Assembly: GCA_902806395.1 (NCBI GenBank)
Contig: CADCWH010000114.1
Coordinates: 1-6,493, forward strand
Direction of reading: 5' to 3'
DNA: 6,493 nt
From: an uncultured Thermomicrobiales bacterium
Lineage (GTDB): Bacteria > Chloroflexota > Chloroflexia > Thermomicrobiales > UBA6265
Shown here: positions 5,946 to 6,493 of the stretch, in pieces
Numbering within the stretch: position 1 is the first letter of the stretch
How the letters are laid out: every line of letters begins with the position of its first letter
Translations under genes and position numbers: made by a program
Notes under the pieces: generated by a model
The model's database searches: none
The model's input: only the letters and a program-made list of their open reading frames with translations
Told to the model about the DNA's origin: nothing

Positions 5946-6493
5946 CCTCTCCGGCGCAGGACGACGAACACCGAGATGACCGCGCCGACGAACACGCTCA
6001 TCGTCATCCCGATCGCCGCGGCGTACCCGGCCTCGAAGTTTTGGAACGCGTTTTTGAAGACCAAGATCGACAGCACCTCGGAGGCCCCGGCCGGTCCACC
6101 CTGGGTGGTGATCCAGATGAAGTCGAACGTCAGGAACGACCAGATGCTGGTCATCAGGACCATGAACACGAGGACCGGCCGGATCCCCGGGATGGTGACG
6201 TCCTTGAACTCCTGCCACCGGTTCGCCCCGTCGAGGCGGGCCGCCTCGTAGAGGTCCGGCGGGATGTTCTGCATCCCCGCCAAGAAGAGGACCATCAGGA
6301 ATCCCCACCAGTGCCAGTTGTCGATGAAGGCAATCGTCGGCAAAACGGTGGATTCCCGACCGAGGAAGGCGATGTCCATCCCCGGCACGCCGCGGTCGTT
6401 GAGCCAGCCGACGATTCCCCGGTCCGGGTGGATCAACGAGGTCCAGAGGTGCGCCACGATCACGCTCGGCAAGACATAGGGGATAAAGAGCGC
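5933..6493 (-). CDS. Sugar ABC transporter permease, MalF/UgpA type (C-terminal part, cut by window edge)
   Basis: The last 186 residues of a CUT1-family permease; the N-terminal third lies beyond the high-coordinate edge. The fragment opens with ALFIPYVLPSVIVAHLW, the usual LPYV.P..V....W element of MalF/UgpA-type subunits, followed by the variable periplasmic stretch LIHPDRGIVGWLNDRG. A membrane segment follows around fragment residues 51-72. The EAA loop YEAARLDGANRWQEFKDVTIP sits at 82-102. Two further hydrophobic segments lie at about 107-128 and 157-178, and between them is TQGGPAGASEVLSILVFKNAFQ, the conserved GGP.....L....Y..AF region. It ends RRRGWEI, a typical cytoplasmic basic tail. 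It pairs with the MalG-type gene that overlaps or nearly abuts its stop codon, so the two are surely co-transcribed. A start at 6472 is not real, because the family similarity continues to the window edge. Confidence 0.93.
   Translation of the reverse strand, partial: ALFIPYVLPSVIVAHLWTSLIHPDRGIVGWLNDRGVPGMDIAFLGRESTVLPTIAFIDNWHWWGFLMVLFLAGMQNIPPDLYEAARLDGANRWQEFKDVTIPGIRPVLVFMVLMTSIWSFLTFDFIWITTQGGPAGASEVLSILVFKNAFQNFEAGYAAAIGMTMSVFVGAVISVFVVLRRRGWEI

Noticed and set aside
5508..6251. A 247-residue plus-strand frame opposite the permeases
   Set aside because: Gln/Glu/His/Arg-rich antisense of hydrophobic membrane segments, a well-known artefact opposite permease genes.
5946..6308. Upstream extension of the MalG-type permease to 6308
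   Set aside because: The added sequence is a frame-shifted reading of the MalF-type gene, Arg/Gly/Pro-rich, without membrane segments.

Overview
The window is a GC-rich bacterial segment (roughly 63-66% G+C by eye, not counted). Every gene I can support lies on the minus strand, so it reads from high to low coordinates. The third-position G/C bias leaves long open frames on the plus strand, but these look like antisense shadows. The codon style and gene content (sugar ABC permeases of the MalF/MalG type, ADP-ribosylglycohydrolase-fold enzymes, CaiB/BaiF CoA-transferase, a short citryl-CoA-lyase-type citrate synthase homologue) suggest a heterotrophic member of Chloroflexota (for example a thermomicrobial lineage) or Actinomycetota. 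The sequence alone does not decide between them. There is no mobile element, CRISPR array, tRNA or rRNA.

Layout in transcription order: (1) the C-terminal 186 residues of a MalF/UgpA-type sugar ABC permease, cut by the window edge; (2) a complete MalG/UgpE-type permease, overlapping or nearly touching it; (3) a 55-nt gap holding a perfect 11-bp hairpin with a GAGA loop; (4) a single-domain ADP-ribosylglycohydrolase-family protein of 376 aa; (5) a second, divergent ADP-ribosylglycohydrolase-family protein of 701 aa, with two extra C-terminal beta-rich domains; (6) a 91-nt gap, then a CaiB/BaiF-family CoA-transferase of 394 aa; (7) a 138-nt gap with two small hairpins, then the first 112 residues of a citryl-CoA lyase-type protein, cut by the other window edge.

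The best-supported working picture is a carbohydrate uptake operon. Its transporter imports a sugar-containing compound, and two cytoplasmic hydrolases of the ADP-ribosylglycohydrolase fold process it, probably by cleaving an N- or O-glycosidic bond to ribose or a related sugar. Downstream, a CoA-transferase plus a citryl-CoA lyase-like enzyme form a recognisable two-step acid activation and C-C cleavage module. It may belong to the same transcript or be a separate unit. The substrate of either half cannot be read from the sequence.

The points most worth a second look are the paired divergent ADP-ribosylglycohydrolases beside sugar permeases, the large enzyme's lectin-like tail without a secretion signal, a G8 run exactly at that enzyme's domain boundary where a slip in either direction gives a catalytic-domain-only protein, the intercistronic hairpin, and the CoA-transferase/lyase pair.
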